This document shows positions 1 through 11,105 of a DNA stretch of 51,762 bases, in pieces. Every line of letters starts with the position of its first letter. Within the stretch, counting starts at the first letter, position 1. Origin of the DNA: Triparma columacea. Lineage: Eukaryota > Sar > Bolidophyceae > Parmales > Triparmaceae. The position numbers and the translations under genes are program-made. Under the pieces are notes generated by a model. The model searched no databases. It saw only the letters and a list, made by a program, of their open reading frames with translations, and was not told where the DNA came from. Location of the stretch: NCBI GenBank assembly GCA_030267965.1, contig BRYA01001084.1, positions 5,346 to 57,107 on the forward strand. Direction: 5' to 3'.

Positions 1-1045
1 TACCCTTGATTGACATGTAAACAGTATTGACGTCCCCCCTCCCCTCACTCCTCATCTCCTTGGCTTCCATTGTTCCGACGAGGGTAAGGGCGGTTTGCCC
101 GTGTTCGTAGGCCGCTAGCCTGATCTCACCATCAACCCTCGCTAGCTGTGCATTCTTCGAACGCGCAATCTTGACGAGTTTCGTCTTTGCCTCCTTCGGC
201 AAGCCATTCTCGTCCTCTGACATTATCTCGACGCACTGGCCTGAGCCTTCATTACGAACGGCTCTGATTTTAAGGAGGTACTCGACGACTATCGTTCCCA
301 GGAAGTGCTGCCAAAGCACAACCTTTTCCCCCTTCTCCTCATGGATAGTGTCACGTAGAAAAACTCCCGCGTTTGCTTTGGCAAGGATGTAATCAAGGAC
401 AAGCTGCTGCTCATCATGTATCACTACGCCGACATTTGCTCTCTTAGTATCCCACGACTGCTCGATGATGCCTTCAACGGCACCACGCTCGACAAGCACA
501 CCCATCATCTCCTCGTGGGCTTGTTTGTGCTGGTATTTCATCTTATGGAAGGCGGTGTGACCAGTGTCATCGTCCATGCCACCCTCGAGGGCTGCAGCAA
601 GGTTTTTTGCGGCCTCAGGGGCGGCAGTATTCTCTGCGGCAACTTCATCAAGGGCTGCAGCAGAGTCATGGACAGCCTCAGGGGCGGCAGTATTCTCTGC
701 GGCAACCTCAGGGGCGTCGACATAGTCTTCGTTGGCCTTGGGGACAACGGCGCGGCGTTGTGCTACCTTGATGGTCTCAACACGGTCAGCGGCACGTTCG
801 TGAGCTGCGGCGCGATCTGCCGCGGCCCTAAGGGTGACGGCAAGGTCATTTACAACCGTGACAATGCCAGCTGCATTTTCGACAAGGTTAGCCGCGTCAT
901 TGACAGCAGCAGCAAGCTCATTAGCGGCCATAGCGGTAGCAGCAAAGTTGGACGCATGTTCGGCATTTGCAGCCTCGAGTTTTGCAATCTTCTCGTCCCT
1001 CTGCTTCAAGATTGAGTTGAGCTTTACCACCTCGTGGTCCGACAT
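1..1045 (-). CDS. Ala-rich coiled-coil protein, C-terminus off window
   Basis: The frame is open from an ATG at 1045 to the left edge (348 codons), so the C-terminus is missing. The first 30 residues (MSDHEVVKLNSILKQRDEKI...) look like a short coiled coil. An Ala-rich helical stretch follows, about residues 35-150, holding a 21-residue direct repeat built on EVAAENTAAPEA. From about residue 185 the composition becomes ordinary mixed alpha/beta (VGVVIHDEQQLVLDYILAKA, later QCVEIMSEDENG and ALTLVGTMEA). This second half could be a START/SRPBCC-like ligand-binding fold, but that is only an impression. I do not recognise the family. The minus-strand frame is chosen over a 199-codon plus-strand ORF at 416-1015 because it runs on across that ORF and its composition is protein-like. 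Confidence 0.6.
   Translation of the reverse strand, partial: MSDHEVVKLNSILKQRDEKIAKLEAANAEHASNFAATAMAANELAAAVNDAANLVENAAGIVTVVNDLAVTLRAAADRAAAHERAADRVETIKVAQRRAVVPKANEDYVDAPEVAAENTAAPEAVHDSAAALDEVAAENTAAPEAAKNLAAALEGGMDDDTGHTAFHKMKYQHKQAHEEMMGVLVERGAVEGIIEQSWDTKRANVGVVIHDEQQLVLDYILAKANAGVFLRDTIHEEKGEKVVLWQHFLGTIVVEYLLKIRAVRNEGSGQCVEIMSEDENGLPKEAKTKLVKIARSKNAQLARVDGEIRLAAYEHGQTALTLVGTMEAKEMRSEGRGDVNTVYMSIKG
612..706. repeat. 63-bp direct repeat inside the Ala-rich gene
   Basis: A 32-bp block starting gcctcaggggcggcag occurs at 612-643 and again, identical, at 675-706. The 63-bp spacing equals 21 codons, so the duplication keeps frame and gives the doubled EVAAENTAAPEA segment of the partial minus-strand protein. 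Confidence 0.85.
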
Positions 1046-1689
1046 CAGCCTGTGAGAGCGCGGAGGGAAACGGAAGTGCGGAGGAAATAGCTGGGTGAGA
1101 TGCCTCGAGAATAATTAGCAGGGTAACGTTGCCGTAAACGTCCAAAATAATGTTATTCCCCCGCCCCCGGATTTCTCTCTCATTTTTCTCATTTTTCCCG
1201 AAATCACCGAGGCGTTGCGGTCTCCTTGGTGAGGTCTCCTTCCTCCCTCCTTCCTCCCTCCCCTCTCCCATCCGCTCCCCACCTCCCCTCCCCCGGGCCT
1301 CCAATCCCCCCGCGATCCCTCACCTTTACTCGTTCCTATCCTTCCCACTCCTTGACAAGAGTAATTCCCTGCCCTTGTGCCTGGTGCCTCGGAAAATGGA
1401 GAAGCTTGGTCTGAAGCTCCAAGTACCTCCTCAGAAAATTAGACGCAATACGGCTAATTGAATATATATATGGAAGACTTCGATGTGAATAAACAAAGCA
1501 CTACGGTGTTCAGTCGAAAATAAGAGAAGTCTCAAAAATTGCTCCTTCAGCCTCATTTTACCTAATCCTTGACCTCAAAGCTCGCAAACATCGTGCACCA
1601 CGAGAACAAATTCGTGTTTGGCACAAGTAAGAAAAAGTCGCATAAATCCTTCACACACGCTCAATTATCTAGAAAATAATCTCTCCTCT
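1046..1689. other. Intergenic region, 644 bp, no gene seen
   Basis: This lies between the start of the Ala-rich gene (-) and the end of the RAP-domain gene (-). It contains long CT-rich runs at 1235-1345 and an AT-rich spot (atatatatatgg) near 1463-1473. It should hold the 3' UTR of one gene and the promoter/5' UTR of the other. Short ORFs here are low-complexity and unsupported. Confidence 0.6.
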
Positions 1690-4380
1690 TCACACCGAGA
1701 TCTTGTTTGTGACTTGTTCGAAGATCCACTTCTTCTGTATTTCCTCCCCCCTCCCCTCTCCCCCCATTCTCGTCCACTCCTCCATGTCTACCAGCACGAC
1801 CTTCCACTCCAACTTTTCCAGCAGTCTAATCTTCGCTGCCGTCCGACCGTCGACCCCTCCCTTCTCTCCCGTTTCTGCGTCAAAAACCATCTGCCCATAA
1901 TCCGCGATCTCGAACGCGATCTTGAACTCAGGGTTCCCGAGGTCGATTGCCAGGAAACCCGGTTTGCTCCCCTTCACTCCGCTCAGTCCTTCGCTTCCCC
2001 ACATCCTGTCGTATTGGGACCTGGGGTCGATGTCTGCCTGGTAGACCGTCGGTCCTCCGTACATTTCGTCGAGCTGTTTCTTGATCTCTTCCCTAACCTT
2101 CGCGACCCCGTTAGCCCTCTTCGTCTCCAGTGCCTCGTCCTCAACTTTTGCCCTCTCCATGGTCTCGTAAAGGTCCGTTGGCGCCACGTCTAACGGCAGT
2201 CCCTCCACCTCCGCAATCGCGTACGCCGTTCCAAGCAGGGCGAGGGACTCCCCCACGAGTTCCTCCTCCCCCTGCCCCGGCCTAACGAGGGAGCTCCGTG
2301 ACCCGGTGCTGCTCAAGACGACGTCGAACCTCCGCTTCCCTGACCTGTGGGTGCTGTTCCTCTGCATGTGTGGGGCCAGCGCTTCGGCGGTGCTCAGCTT
2401 AACCAGGCGATCCTTCCTGGTCTTGATGTACTTCCCACCGTCCTCGGCCCCCCAGTCGTCGATTATCTTGTCCCATAGCACGCTCACTCTGCTGTACTCT
2501 GGTCTGAAGCTGCTCTTTACAGTTATCGCCCAAAGCAGCTTGCAGGCGTCGTGGAAGTCGATCTCCTTCCTCATTCTCTCCAGGACGCTTGAGTCCAGGA
2601 GCTCGAAGAGGCCGTCGTCGTACCTGTCGTCGTTGAGGCTGGCGAGGGCAAAGGCGGCGGCTACGATGTTTCGGGCCTTGCGGCGACGGAGCGCGTCCTG
2701 TACGAACCAACCCGCCTCTGCGTGCAGCCACGTGCACACAGGGGTGGGTCTGGAGAGGGGGCAAGGTGGGAGTGTAGGTGAGATTAGATAACTATTATTG
2801 GGAGGGTCTTCCACAGACAGCTCTCATGACTTTCTATCCGTCCTCCCTTTCCCTCTCCCTCCCCCCCCCCCCCCTCCCTTCCCTCCTCCGTTGTCCCTTT
2901 TCCTCACCTGACCCTCATAATCTGGCACCCCTCCATAAAGTTCGCAACCGCCGTCGCGTTCGTTTCCTTATACCCCCTGCAATCCTCCCCCTCCAGCCAT
3001 TTCCCCTTCCCCTCGCACGCCTTTCCCACAAGTTCCTTCGCCTTAATCTTCGTCGTCCCAAATGCCCTCCCCCCTCCCCAAACCCTCCTTCCCCTAGCCC
3101 TCGCCATTCCCCTAACCGCTTCCCCCATCTCCTTGCTACTCCCTGTCTCGACGAGGCTTCCGAAGACCCTTGGGGTAGAGGCGATGTCGCAGATACGGTC
3201 GAGGAGGGAAATAGACTCGTCCCTCCACCTTCCCCCGCTGGACCTTATCTCACCGAGACCCGCAAGGATCGCTGATATTTGCCTGGGTTCGTACGTGTTT
3301 ATGGATAGCACCATATCGCTCTCTATACCTGCTAGGAAATCCGCGAACATTTGAGTGTTGACCATCTCCTTGTTCTGTTTGACTGGTATAAAATTCCCCA
3401 GCCGCTTCAACGTGCTCGCGTATATCACGCTGTTGAAGGAGTCCCTGAAGGCGTTGTGAGTCTGGAGGGCCTTGGTGTACCTCCTGTTCCTTTTAAGGTC
3501 CGTCAGTATAACGCTGTTTAGGTACCTCTGGAATTCACCCCTGCTCAGTTCCTCCCTCTTCCGTACCAGGAAGCCTAGGTCGGATTCCTTGAGAGCCTGT
3601 GCCCCCTTGATTTGAAAGTAAGCCCTCTCCTCCTCAGTCTCCTCCGCCCCCCCCCCGTCATGCCGCCGACCGTACACCTTGGTGTTGCGGGCGCGGATCC
3701 TGTCGGGCCTCCTGGTGCCGTAGCGCAAGGGCATTGGGCCGGAGGTGGAGGATGAGGCGTGGGACCACTTTCTTTTGGCGTCGTCGACAAAGACACCAGA
3801 GGAACGAAGGTAGTTGACGATTGCGTCTTAGAGGGGGGGTAAGTGAGGAGAGAATAAGTGAAGTGTGGGGTGAGAAGAAGTACGAGGAACACTGCTCTTC
3901 TAGTTGCTATATTCTCAAAAGCTCCATCTCCATCTCCATCTCCTCCTCCTCACCTGCCCTCCCAAAGAGTTTCTTGCTCCTAAGCTTCTCCCTCTCAAAA
4001 AGCAGCGCCTCTATCCTCTTCTTGTCGAGGTCTCCAGCTCTCTTGTCTCTGTCGTGTTTTTCTTCGTGTTCTTCTCCTTTCTGTTGCTTAGTTTTGGCCT
4101 TGGTTAAGGTTGAGGAGTTTTCAATATAGTTAGAGTTGTCAGCCATTCCCCTTGTTAATATAGTAGTAGTATGTCTATTAGTGTGTCTAGTATTGTGTGT
4201 GTGTGTGTGTCTTTGTGTATAAATGTGTGATAATGGAGGATTGAGTTGAGTTGCGGTGGCAGAGGACATTCTTATTTGTCTCTTATTTATCCCATTTAGC
4301 CTGTTTAGCCTATTTAGCCATCTTAAAGTGTTATTATGTACAATAGGTGATTGTATTCTATAAATAATTGAGTAAAACAT
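1690..4380 (-). CDS. RAP-domain, organellar RNA-binding type protein
   Basis: Three exons join in frame: 4380-3954, 3826-2908 and 2749-1690 (801 aa). Introns of 127 and 158 nt have AG|GTGAGG-like donors. The C-terminal ~80 residues fit the RAP domain: LAIDLGNP, then TAAKIRLLEKLEWKVVLVDMEEW. Upstream are helical repeats typical of FASTK/OPR-like organelle RNA factors. Members of this class act in mitochondrial or plastid RNA processing or translation. The start is a choice. From the ATG at 4380 the frame stays open for 78 codons without a single Asp or Glu and is rich in Arg, Asn, Thr and His, which fits a mitochondrial presequence; the next good ATG is 4146 (MADNSNYIE). I prefer 4380 because such proteins need organelle import. 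Exon 1 also crosses a GT microsatellite read as His-Thr repeats. Confidence 0.75.
4194..4210. repeat. GT dinucleotide microsatellite
   Basis: About 17 bp of alternating TG lie at the 5' end of the RAP-domain gene. On the minus strand the same bases are CA repeats, read as alternating His and Thr if translation starts at 4380. Confidence 0.8.
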
Positions 4381-4478
4381 GGCAGTGGATGAGTTTAAGA
4401 GGAAATTGAGGAAATTGAGCCAGCCTTCTCCCCTCCTCCTTTCAGCTTCAGCTCAGGCAGTCTCTCTCTCCTTTCGTC

Positions 4479-6643
4479 ATGAATGGCTTGTTTTATCTTG
4501 TAATAGTGTTATATCTTCTTATACCAACACAACAGTTTAAACATATTAATATCTTATCGAAAACTAATTACAGATGTCATAAATACGCTACAACAGAAGA
4601 TAATCAAGGAGTTGAGGGAAGCTTCTCGAACAATGTACAAAATCAACAAAAAGCACAAATAGAACGACAACAACAACAAATAGATGCACTCATGGAATTA
4701 ATGAAACAGGTAAGACCCATTTACATACACACACACTTCAACAAGGACAAATTAAGGACAACAATGCCGACAACAATGCCGACATCGTAGCTGCAATATT
4801 TTTATTGAGCCTCATGTACATCCACCAACGATTTTAAACCAACTGGCCGTATATATATACATATGGCTCCACTAACACCCCCCCCCGTAGTCCCCTAAGG
4901 CCGCAAATCCCTTATCACCCTCAACAGTCCCCAAGCTTCCTCCCTTAAAGTGCATGCTATTCATTGATGGTACCTGGCTCTATTACTCCCTCTACCAGCG
5001 TCAGTCCTCCGCCGGAAAGTCCCCCGAGAACCCCATCCAGGACGCCTTCGGTACCGCCTGGACTCTAACTCACAGGATCCGTTGGGACAAGCTCCCCGGA
5101 ATAATAGCAAAGTCCCTATCCTCCCAGGAGGCCAGCCAGTCCTGGGGTTCCGGTGCAACCCGTTCCATCGAGGTCGTCCGTGCCAACGTCTACACCGCCT
5201 ACAAGGAGAACAGCGACCCGAACAGTTACCGCGTGAAGATGTTCGAGGACATGAAGTCCTCAAACTACGACGTCCACATCGGCCAGGTAGCCGGGGCCGC
5301 GGAGAAGTGCGTCGACATACAGCTGGCCGTCGAGATGCTCCACTACGCGACCGAGGCTGACGCGTACGACGTAGCTGTTATCCTAACGGGTGACAGGGAT
5401 TTTGAGCCCGCCATGTTCAGGACTAGGCAGAAGGGTAAACGGGTGGCGCTGGCGAGCATGAGGCCTGGGTGTAACAAGAGCCTATGGGGGGCGGCTAACC
5501 ACCTCAGGGACTACGACGTCGTCTGGCTGGACGACCGGGATAACCTTGACCAGCTGATGGAGCCCTTGGAGGCTTCAGGTGTCGGGAAGGACTTTGTTAG
5601 CGGCGCGACTGTGCTTATGACGATTGCGACGTTCGTGGAGAGCTTCAAACAAGAGGAGGGGAAAGGACCGACGGGGAGGAGCATGGGGAGGTTCCTGCAG
5701 TCATGCAGGGTCAAAGATAACTGTCCGGACTTACTCACACAGGTGAAGACTGTCGCGGGGAGCTTGAGCATGTTCCTGGGGAGCTACCCGGACTTCTTCC
5801 AGAAGGGGGCGCTGAAGGAATACGAACGACACAAGGACTTCAGCATATCGATGACTAAGAGGGGGGGGCAGGGGGGTAGGGTTAAGATGAGGATACAGCA
5901 GCTGTGGGAGAGGGAGGTTGAGGAGGGGAGGATACCGGTGGAGGAGGAAGAGGTGAGAGGAACTGGGGATCTACGATTGGAGACGACGACAATAGATACA
6001 AGGATTAAGACAACGACATAGACACTAACACGCCCCATGCCGCCATTTCCCCTGTTCTCGCTTGCAGTTTGTTAGGAACCTCAAGGTTGACGAAGATGTA
6101 AAGAGAATATGCGACGTTGGTGACAATCCATTCGTCGCCGAGGGGGGGGTTCTAACACAGCCTCACCATCGGCCGGCCGCTGAGCGGCCCGCTGAGCGGC
6201 CCGACTTTGGCGCAATGACGGTTGTGGACCTGAAGGAGAAATGCAGGGACAGGGGGCTCAAGGTCTCGGGGACCAAGAAGGAGTTAGTTGACAGGTTAGA
6301 TCTGGATGAGGACGAGCGGCTCAGCCACCCCGCCCCCCGCGTCATGGACGCCAAGGGCTTGAAATTGAACTCGTACCTGTCAGGTGTCGTCAAGGACATA
6401 ATCCTGAGCTCCGGCGGGTCCCTCGGTTCCAGGGACCTCGGGAGATTCCTACAGAAGGTACCACCCTCCCCAGCGGGGGCGAGGGGATCCACGGCGCTCA
6501 AGGAGCTGAAGGAGCACCATGGGAACATCAAGAGGTTCCTGGACGAGAACAGGGAACTATTCCAGTATCAGAACCCAAATCAGAGGGATGTTTATTCTAG
6601 CGATAATGGGTTCGAAATTAGACTGGCGCAAGCAAGCCAATAG
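4479..6643 (+). CDS. NYN-domain nuclease with SAP domain, likely plastid
   Basis: Three exons, 4479-4709, 4951-5952 and 6068-6643, all phase 0, give 601 aa. The N-terminus (MNGLFYLVIVLYLLIPTQQF) is a hydrophobic signal peptide with a Phe just after it, then a Ser/Thr/Lys/Asn-rich stretch and a Gln-rich segment (ERQQQQIDAL), suggesting plastid or secretory routing. Exon 2 opens with FIDGTWLYYSL and later has VDIQLAVEML and VILTGDRDFEPAM, which carry the acidic metal-binding residues of NYN/PIN-like ribonucleases (LabA/MARF1 class). Exon 3 has a clear SAP motif (MTVVDLKEKCRDRGLKVSGT) followed by a winged-helix-like segment (NSYLSGVVKDIILSSGGSLG). The likely role is metal-dependent RNA cleavage with nucleic-acid binding by SAP. 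The substrate is unknown. Confidence 0.8.
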
Positions 6644-6716
6644 GAGGAAAGGCAATAGGAGGAAAGGCAATAGAAGAGATTGAATGTTGTTTCATTAGAT
6701 TGAATGTTGTTTCATT
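6638..6716. repeat. Two adjacent tandem duplications between convergent genes
   Basis: A 15-bp unit (caataggaggaaagg) is doubled at 6638-6667; the stop codon of the NYN-SAP gene lies inside the first copy. Ten bases later a 20-bp unit (agattgaatgttgtttcatt) is doubled exactly at 6677-6716. Both lie in the short gap before the convergent EF-hand gene. Confidence 0.85.
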
Positions 6717-6815
6717 ACTACGTCGTTCCGTTCCGTTTTTATTTTTTTTCGTCGTTCCGTTATTTTCACCCTCCCAAATGCCTCGTTTCCCTTCTTCGCA
6801 CTTCTCCCCTGTTGC

Positions 6816-8247
6816 CTACTGCGCGGGCACCGTCTCAGCCACGGCCTCCGTCTCAGCCACGACCTCCGTCTCGGCCTCGGCCTCCGTCTCAGCATCGGCC
6901 TCGGTCCCCGCGAAAAGATCCGCAACCCCATCCAAGTTAGCCTCCAATTGTGTGACCTTCTCCCTGGCATCGTCAGCGTTACCGAAGCTGAACATGTTGT
7001 TGAAGAACGCGGCGGGGGTCTTCTTGGCCTCAGCACTGCACTTTGAGAACTCTTCGAAGTCCAGGTTGCCGTCCCCGTCGACGTCGTACTTCTTGGCGAA
7101 CTTCTTGACGAGGCTCTCGCCGACCTTCATACCGAGGAGGGCAGTCAGAGCGAGCTGAAGCTCAGAGATGTCGAGGGTGCCATTATTGTCGGCGTCAAAG
7201 GCCGCAAAGATCCTCTCAGCGCTCCAGGCGCCCTCCTTGATGTCCTTGAGAACGGTCTCCTGCCTCGAGGCTTCCTCCTCGGCCTTGTTCTTCATCTTCT
7301 CAGACTCCTCTAATTGTTCCTTTGCGTTCTTGAGCTCGGCCAAGGTCGACTTGAGGCTGGCCTCGGCCACTTTGAGGCCCTCCTCTGCATTCGCGAGGAG
7401 CTCCTTGACGAGGAGCTCATGCTTGATGGCCTCGACGGCAGCCGCATCTTCCTCGCTCTGGACAACCTTCTTCTTGAACACGGACATTCGCCTCTTCTTT
7501 AGGTTGAGAATTCTGCTTTTGCAGAGCTTCTTAAACTCGTCGAGTTTCAGCTGCCCATCTGCGTTGAGGTTGTACTTGCTCAACATTACGTCAATTTCCT
7601 TGTCATCCGCAATCTTGTTGTTCACCGCAGCGATGGCATTCTTGAGCTCCGCCCTGTCGATTCCTCCACTGCCGTCGGCATCAAAGACAGCAAAGGCGCG
7701 CTCGGGAGAGAATTCTACGGCGTCGTCATCGACAGGAATCACCACCTCCTCATCATCAGATTTCATCTTCCTGAGCAGTTCCTGGGCCTCCTCAAGAACA
7801 CTTTCGCACTCCTCTCGCTTCTTGTCGAGGGTCTCGCACTTGCCCTGGCAAAAGTCGTAGAACGATGTGGCCTTGGTGGTTTTGTCCTTCTTCTCTGCAA
7901 GGAGCTCTTCAGCCTTCTTGAGGGAGGCAGCCTCACTGGCCTCTTCCTCAGCGGTCATGGTTGGCTCCTCTTCCTCCTTGGGGTTTTCCTCGGTGACCAC
8001 GGTGGGTACCTCGACAGACTCGTCCTCGGGCTCTTCAACGGTGGCGACAGGTGTTTCCTCAACGGGTTTTTCCTCGGTCAGGTTGTCTGTGGCAAAAGTG
8101 TAAGGTGTACGGGCCGTGTAATGGCAAGGAAAAAGTTAGCCTCAAGAGGGAATTAGGGGAGGATATTGGCTGATGAACGCCTTATCGGCTTCAGTCATAT
8201 CGCGTCGGTACGATTGGACCTTCCTCACCTTCGCTGGGGGCATTCAT
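6816..8247 (-). CDS. EF-hand calcium-binding coiled-coil protein
   Basis: The model is a 19-nt first exon (8247-8229, MNAPSE) joined to 8086-6816, giving 429 aa; the 142-nt intron is GTGAGG...CACAG and phase 1. No ATG is available in the long exon upstream of its acidic N-terminus, so the tiny exon supplies the start. The protein has an acidic N-terminal region, then two pairs of EF-hands: VFDADGSGGIDRAEL and YNLNADGQLKLDEF, a long Lys/Glu coiled coil of about 100 residues, then FDADNNGTLDISEL and YDVDGDGNLDFEEF. Three loops have canonical Asp/Asn ligands; the second is weaker. The C-terminus is an Ala-Glu-Thr low-complexity tail. It is probably a calcium sensor or buffer; partner and location cannot be read from sequence. 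Confidence 0.85.
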
Positions 8248-8454
8248 TTTCTTGGATAAAAAAATGAAAAATTGGTTCTTCCACAAAAGCGACGAAAGTC
8301 TGTGATGACACATCCAATATGAGAACCCAAAAAAAGGAAGAAATGCGCGCAATCAATGAATGCATATGTTTCTTTTCTATTATTTCAGAAGGGGCGACCC
8401 ATCCCTCGTGCGTTAACTCTTTGCCGTTTGTCCACGGCCGCGGTCAATTCCTGC

Positions 8455-11020
8455 CTATTTTCTCTCCATCACCGTGACGTGATCGATTATAGTTGCACCC
8501 CTGTTTCTAATTGCTGCTCGTGCTGCTTGCTGTATTGGAGCGTTGCCTGGCTCGTCAACAAGGACGCACGTGATAGGATCCCCCCCTTTCTCTTCCTTGT
8601 CTTCCTTCCCCTCCTTCACCTCCTCAACCTCGTCCTCACCACCAATCTCCTCAATAGCGTTCTCGTCGATTACCATGACCCTGTTGGGCTCGCCTCCTCC
8701 CCCAGGCCCGAAGCCCGTGCCAGGTCCAAAGGCGCTCCAAATGTCAAAACTCCCAACATCGTCCTTTTCAACGTTGGGGTCCTCCTCCATCCAATTACCC
8801 TCGCCACCCCCCCCCCCCTCCTCTTCGTCCAATTCGAGGACTGCTCCTTCGTCAAAAAGCGCGTGTTCCACTACTGTACCTCCCTTCGTTGACTGCGAAG
8901 AAGGGGAAGAAGGAAGTAGGGTGGAGTAAGAACGAACACCAGTTGAGTTTTAAAGGTCTTAGTAAGTGAGACGTCGATCAAACCTCAAATCTAGTAGGCA
9001 CTAATGTAATTGGCGTGTCATCGCTTCGCTCCTCCTCACATTATGCGCTCGCCGCCCTCCCGCTCTCACCTTCATCCCGTCCTCTGCCACCTTCCTCTTA
9101 GCCTCGGCCTCCTCTTTCTTGGCCAGCTGAGAAATCTTGTCCTCGAGGTTAATGTTGCACTTGGTGCATCGGGAGTCCTCGAGCTGTGTGTTGCAAATGC
9201 CACAGACTCCATCTTTGAGCGCCTTCTCTAGTCCGAGCCTCTCATCCTTCAGCTCCTTTCTAAGATGTTCCTTCATATGCTCCTTCAAAGCTTTTGGGAG
9301 CCTGGATTTGAAGTCGCAACCCTCATACGTACAGTGCCTCCACACGGCATTGATGTTATGGGCGATCATTTTGTGCTTAGTGATGTTGCTTGGCTGTTTG
9401 GCCCTAAAGGAGCAGCCTTCCACCCCACATGTGTACCAGACGGCACTGATACTGTGAGCCTGGCTCTATACGACGTGAATTTGGAGACGAGACAATCGAA
9501 GGGTTGTGTTAGTGTTTGAATTGCGCGACAAGCTTGGTAAGCAGCATGGGGGAGTTTCATTTAGCATTCTTGGCTGTCGCTTGATTCCTCGCGCTTGGCT
9601 CCCCTCGCTCCTCTCGCTCTCTCACCTTGTGCAAAGACACACTCCTCCTATCCTTGGCCTGGTAGTTGCATCCCGCGACGCTGCACGTGAACCAGTTGGC
9701 ATCGATATTGTGGATGGTCTGCTTGTGCCTCCTGATGGCGGCCTGTTCCTTTGCGCGGTAGGTGCAGCCTTTGACATCGCACGGGTACCATGTGACCCCA
9801 ATTTCGTGCACTGATTCCATGTGTCGCTTCAGGTTCCCCCTTTGTTTCGTCTGGAAGGTGCACTTGGCGCCGTCCTTGCCTCGGAAGGTGCAGTTGTGCC
9901 ATTTCACGTTCACTTTGTGAACCTCGATCTTGTGCTGTTCAACCATCTTTGGCGTCCTCGCCTTGAAGTCGCACCCCGTAGTACCGCAGTAGTGCCAAGA
10001 CGTATTGCTGACGATGTCCTGCTTGTGTGCTCCAACAGCGATGCGGTGCTTCTTCAGGTTGCCGATCTGCTTCGCTCGAAATGTGCAGCCAGGGATGTCG
10101 CAGTAATGCCAAATCACGTCGATATCGTGCTTGTCCGACTTGTGTTGGCGCACTCCTCTCCGGTCCTGAGTTATTAGAGAGATGCACGGGGGGGGGGGGG
10201 GGTTAGAGGGTGGGGCGCCTGAGGAGGTTTGAATAATTTTCAGTGTTCCTCCATGCACATTTTTTTGGGAGAGGGGGCACGAGCAAAGAGTGGGACAAGC
10301 AAGCGGATCAAAACTTCCGCACCTTCGCCTTGAAATCGCATCCGGGCTGATCGCAATAGAGGTACTTGACCTCCCTCCCGTGAAACCTCTCCTGATGCTT
10401 CTTCACATGGACCTTCTGCTTGGCCTTGTACTGGCAGCCCTCAACATCGCAGTAGAACCACTTGACATTGATGCCGTGTATGTTGGCGAGATGGAGCCTG
10501 AGCGTGTTGGACGTTTTGGCCTTGTACAGGCAGCCCGGTTGAGAGCAGGGGAAGAGAGTAACAGTGGGATCAGGAAGGACGTCATACTTGACCTCCTTAC
10601 CCTCAGCATCGGTCCTCTTTATCGCAGCTACGAACGGGATATACCCCATAGGGGGAAGGGGCATATTGGGGTCGGCCCTCAGAGGCACGGGAGCCCGTGC
10701 TATGATACTGGACCCTGCTCTTTTCCTCACTGGGGCTTTGATGACCACTTGTGAGGACTCCTGTACCTTCATCGAAGGAACTCTATGTCTTTCGTGTCAA
10801 CATGGTGTAAGAAAATCGTTATGTGACAAGTAAACATGATTAGAACGAGGATAAAAGCCAAACCACAATCCAACCCCGAAGCGCCGAACCCTAGCCCTCA
10901 CCTTTTTGGCCTCTTTGATGGAGTATTCTCAGTATTTAGTAGAGGTTCCGGGGATGTAATCGATGTTTGTGCTTCATTATCGACCATTTCGGTTGATTGA
11001 GACGAGTTAGCTGCCTCCAT
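8455..11020 (-). CDS. Multi C2H2-type zinc-finger protein
   Basis: Five exons, 11020-10902, 10782-10323, 10165-9626, 9459-9070 and 8892-8455, close into one 648-aa frame. About nine fingers have the form C-x4-C-x~12-H-x(2-5)-H, with a shared GC.F.AK core and a linker like HNI.A.W..C (for example CDVEGCQYKAK, CSVAGCNYQAK). Several introns fall inside finger repeats, and the AKDRR motif recreated across the third junction matches the same motif in another finger, supporting the splice. One donor is GTGCGG rather than GTGAG. A CxxC pair (CGICNT, CTKCN) and an acidic, Gly-rich tail end the protein. Nucleic-acid binding is the family expectation; targets are unknown. The tail exon is joined by phase and splice sites only, so it is less certain than the fingers. 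Confidence 0.75.
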
Positions 11021-11105
11021 TTGATCGATAAATGAATAACACTGAATCTACTTCTTCGGACTGGAACAACAACAAGACCCACCAAATCTAAACGGTGAAA
11101 ATTGT

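Noticed and set aside
416..1015. 199-codon plus-strand ORF rich in Gly, Cys and Ser
   Set aside because: It is antisense to the open Ala-rich minus-strand frame; its composition follows from the complement of GCN codons, and it lacks gene context.
1150..1461. 103-codon ORF starting MLFPRPRISLSFF, resembling a signal peptide
   Set aside because: It is made of CT-rich low-complexity DNA, with overlapping low-complexity ORFs in other frames and no support downstream.
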